Shown here: in pieces, positions 13,690-15,921 of the stretch
How the letters are laid out: the number at the start of each line of letters is the position of its first letter
Position numbering within the stretch: position 1 is the first letter of the stretch
Assembly (NCBI GenBank): GCA_946631535.1
Contig: CAMPAF010000032.1
Location: forward strand, 1-15,921
Length of the DNA stretch: 15,921 nt
Origin: an uncultured Verrucomicrobiota bacterium
GTDB lineage: Bacteria; Verrucomicrobiota; Kiritimatiellia; RFP12; UBA1067
Direction: 5' to 3'
Position numbers and translations under genes: made by a program
Notes under the pieces: generated by a model
Seen by the model: the letters and a program-made list of their open reading frames with translations, nothing else
The model's database searches: none
What the model was told of the DNA's origin: nothing

Positions 13690-15808
13690 TCGTGACGCGG
13701 GAGACCGCCGGGCGGATTGCGCCCATCTGCTCGTAGATGTCGTCGGCCTCGGCCTGGAGGGCCGGGATCTCGTCGCGGCTGGCCTGGTAACCCTCCACCC
13801 ATCTCTTGACGCCGTTGTACCACTCGTTCTTCTTCTGCTTCTCCAGCCACTTCGCGAGCCATGCGTCAGCTGCCGCGCGGTCGTTCGCATCCACGTTGCA
13901 GTCCTGGAGCATGATCTGCACGAGGATCACCTGGCGCAGGCGCGCCTGGTTTTCCTGCAGGCGGCGCAACGGGGCGTCCAGCGACTGCGCGCGCTTCTGG
14001 TTGGGCGTGTCGAGAAGGGCCACGTTCACGCCGGCGGCGAATTGCTCCGCCGAGAAGGTGCCGACCTTCACGCCGTCGAAGGCGAGGTCGTAGCTGCCGG
14101 CCGCGAGACCCGTGACGGCGAGGACCTCCTGGTTCAGGCGCTCGGTGAGCGGGTAGAGCGCGGCGGCCTTCTCGTATTCGGGCAGCCTCGGGAAGGGGAG
14201 CGCCTTCGGCGCGTAGGTGAAGGCGACCTCGCTCGGGGTCGCGCGGAGCGCGGTGACGGCCACGTTCATCGTCTTGCCGTAGCCCACTCGGTCGGCGGTC
14301 CCCTTGGCGGCGTCGATCTGCACGCGCGCGACGAGCGGCGAGACGTGCATCGCGTCGAGGATGAGCGCGGCCATGATGAGATGCCCCTCGCTACCGGGAT
14401 GGACGCGGTCCGCGCAGAAGTGGTAGTCCGTCGCGTGGTCCTTGAAGAGCTGCGTGAGCGGCGCGTGGAGCTCCACGAGGCCGAGGTTGTGGGCGGCCGC
14501 GAGGTCGCGCACGGCCGTCGCGCAGGAGGCGAGGCCGGGGTCGTTGCAGAAGGGGAGGTTCGCCTTCTCGAACACGCCGTACTGGTCGTAGGGCGAGGGC
14601 GTCATCAGGACGGTCTTGATGCCGGCGGCGAGGAACCTCTCCGTGAGCTTCGCCATGTTCGCGCGGTAGCCGTCGACGGCGTTCTGGCGCGCGGCGGCCT
14701 CTCTCTCGGACGGTTCGGCGCTTTTCCAGCTGTTGCGGTTGATGTCGTTCATGCCGAACATGAGGAATGCGCGGTCCGCCTTGAAGGGCAGGATGTCGCG
14801 GTCGAAGCGGTTCAGGCCGCCACGCGCCGTGTCGCCGCTGCGTCCGCCGTTGATGAGGCGCACGTTCGAGCCGGGGTGGCGCAGGTCCTGGAAGAGCTGG
14901 AGGTAGTAGATGAACTTGCCGCCGTGGGTGATCGAGTCGCCACAGAAGAGCACGCGCTCGCCGTCCGCAAAGCGGCCGACGGCTCCTGCGTCGCACGTCT
15001 TCATAACGAAGTCGCGGAGGAAGTAGGCGGACGGGCGCACGCCGCCGCCGTGGTTGCCCTCGGTCTCGTGGAACTCCGTCTTCGGGTAGCCGCAGCTGCG
15101 GAGCGAGGCGGCGAGCAGCTCGTTCTCCTCCACGCGGCACTTCCACTCCACGTCGCGTCCGCCCGTGAGGAAGCAGGCGGGCGGCAGGTTGGTGCCGCCG
15201 GCGTAGGCGAGGGGCGCCCATTCGTCGATCTTCGGCTGGAACTGCGGGTCAGCGTCGTTGAATCCGACCTTCCGCACGTTGAAGTGCTTGGTCATCTGCC
15301 CGGTCATCGGGGCGATGCCGGCGAGGTCGGCGGGGGCGTGTCCGTACTTGGCGAGCCACTTCGGGTCGAGGCCGACCATGGCGGTGAGGTAGCCGCCGCC
15401 GGAGATGCCGGTCACGAACACCTTCTTCGGGTCGCCGCCGTAGCTGGCGATGTTGTCGAGCGTCCATGCGACGGCCGCCGCCGCGTCGGAGATGCACTGC
15501 TCGGGCGTGGCGGTCTCGCCGGTCTTATCGTTCTTGAGGAGGCGGTAATTGGCCCCGACGAACGCGACGGGATCCTTGCCTGCGGCCTCCTCGGGCCAGC
15601 GCGCGAAGTGCTTGCTGCCCTTGACGAGTCCGCCGCCGTGGAAGTTGACGACGGTGGCGAAGTTGGTGACGCCGACGGGCCACTTGACGTCCAGCACGCA
15701 GCGTGCCGCTGCGTCCGAGTAGCGGATGTCCTTTTCGATGTTGAAGGTGAGGCCGAAGGCGGCGAGGCCGAGGGCAAGGGCGAACGACAGGATGAGCTGC
15801 TTTTTCAT
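13649..15808 (-). CDS. Secreted two-domain esterase: alpha/beta hydrolase plus SGNH hydrolase
   Basis: A 719-residue protein with a signal peptide at about 1-18. Residues 25-275 form an alpha/beta hydrolase of the carbohydrate/feruloyl-esterase-like type: oxyanion HGGG (57-60), Ser136 in GISGGG, Asp219 in GGRDVEW, His253 in GNHGG. Residues 283-490 form an SGNH hydrolase: block I GDS with Ser292, block II GGRSGDT (321-327), block III GMNDIN with Asn354, and DRVHPGSEGH (467-476) with Asp467 and His470. A C-terminal region (about 500-700) contains a beta segment and a charged helical stretch. Both catalytic sets look complete, so two ester bonds of a decorated polysaccharide could be attacked by one protein; exact substrates are unknown. 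I chose the ATG at 15808 because the signal peptide begins there and a promoter box lies seven bases upstream; the open frame further upstream has no such support. No ribosome-binding site is seen. Confidence 0.9.
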   Translation of the reverse strand: MKKQLILSFALALGLAAFGLTFNIEKDIRYSDAAARCVLDVKWPVGVTNFATVVNFHGGGLVKGSKHFARWPEEAAGKDPVAFVGANYRLLKNDKTGETATPEQCISDAAAAVAWTLDNIASYGGDPKKVFVTGISGGGYLTAMVGLDPKWLAKYGHAPADLAGIAPMTGQMTKHFNVRKVGFNDADPQFQPKIDEWAPLAYAGGTNLPPACFLTGGRDVEWKCRVEENELLAASLRSCGYPKTEFHETEGNHGGGVRPSAYFLRDFVMKTCDAGAVGRFADGERVLFCGDSITHGGKFIYYLQLFQDLRHPGSNVRLINGGRSGDTARGGLNRFDRDILPFKADRAFLMFGMNDINRNSWKSAEPSEREAAARQNAVDGYRANMAKLTERFLAAGIKTVLMTPSPYDQYGVFEKANLPFCNDPGLASCATAVRDLAAAHNLGLVELHAPLTQLFKDHATDYHFCADRVHPGSEGHLIMAALILDAMHVSPLVARVQIDAAKGTADRVGYGKTMNVAVTALRATPSEVAFTYAPKALPFPRLPEYEKAAALYPLTERLNQEVLAVTGLAAGSYDLAFDGVKVGTFSAEQFAAGVNVALLDTPNQKRAQSLDAPLRRLQENQARLRQVILVQIMLQDCNVDANDRAAADAWLAKWLEKQKKNEWYNGVKRWVEGYQASRDEIPALQAEADDIYEQMGAIRPAVSRVTIRSAAPQSPAKAP

Positions 15809-15815
15809 GCCGCAC

Positions 15816-15832
15816 AGTATAGCACAGTTTTT
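15816..15832 (-). promoter_or_regulatory. Promoter of the two-domain esterase, close to its start codon
   Basis: On the minus strand the sequence reads AAAAACTGTGCTATACT: the -10-like TATACT (15816-15821) carries the TGC extension. Only seven bases separate it from the ATG, so the mRNA would start at or within a base or two of the start codon. It shares the GTGCTATA core with the promoters at 4086 and 5327. Confidence 0.55.
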
Positions 15833-15921
15833 CCCTGAGGGACGCGAAAAGTACAGGGGGTATTGCGGCGGGCGCATCTGCGTTTTTCACCCATGCGTTT
15901 TGAGATTGGAAACAACCAGAA
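15833..15921. other. Upstream flank at the window end
   Basis: No supported gene. A plus-strand ATG at 15893 stays open to the last base but has no ribosome-binding site and too little sequence to judge. Confidence 0.4.

Noticed and set aside
15893..15921. Start of a plus-strand gene (MRFEIGNNQ) at the window edge
   Set aside because: Only nine codons are visible, with no ribosome-binding site or promoter of the type seen elsewhere.

Overview
The window is GC-rich, densely coded bacterial DNA with nine protein genes and no RNA genes that I can see. Lineage is an inference: a bacterial V/A-type ATPase B subunit, secreted esterases and FAD-dependent oxidoreductases with sugar-binding modules, a mannonate (hexuronate) branch, and the small 'accacgaa…' and 'cacagaggcacagag…' repeats together suggest a polysaccharide-degrading member of the PVC superphylum, perhaps a Kiritimatiellota/Lentisphaerota-like gut organism.

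Layout. (1) 153-4085, plus strand: a 1310-residue composite ORF joining an AzlD-type membrane protein, a sugar-binding-like beta module with an FAD-dependent oxidoreductase, and a shortened GH2 (beta-galactosidase-type) region without recognisable catalytic glutamates. (2) 4106-5314: a secreted protein of unknown function whose promoter lies so close to the ATG that its mRNA is probably leaderless. (3) 5387-10177: proS (prolyl-tRNA synthetase), a sialate O-acetylesterase-like protein and a CE7-type acetyl xylan esterase, closely spaced and ended by a strong hairpin at 10188. (4) 10212-11612, minus strand: a solitary V/A-type ATPase subunit B gene. (5) 11741-13689, plus strand: an SDR-type D-mannonate oxidoreductase followed by mannonate dehydratase. 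(6) 13649-15808, minus strand: a secreted two-domain esterase (alpha/beta hydrolase plus SGNH hydrolase), overlapping the dehydratase tail to tail.

How they fit together. Three secreted esterases could deacetylate plant or host glycans, and the mannonate pair would carry released hexuronates towards 2-keto-3-deoxygluconate. proS and the ATPase subunit are housekeeping genes set among these accessory genes.

The most striking feature is a family of GC-rich, stop-free palindromic elements of about 52-55 bp inserted in frame inside conserved genes: once in proS, twice in the oxidoreductase, and as a half copy in the dehydratase. The full copies add peptides such as GSRSGATADAQERVPP. The dehydratase also carries a second, unrelated mini-repeat in frame (LTQRHRDTEG), and a third mini-repeat supplies the ribosome-binding site of the sialate esterase gene. 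The arrangement recalls the Rickettsia palindromic elements but has a different sequence. A shared promoter-like motif (T-rich tract, TGN, TATAAT-like box) precedes five transcription units.
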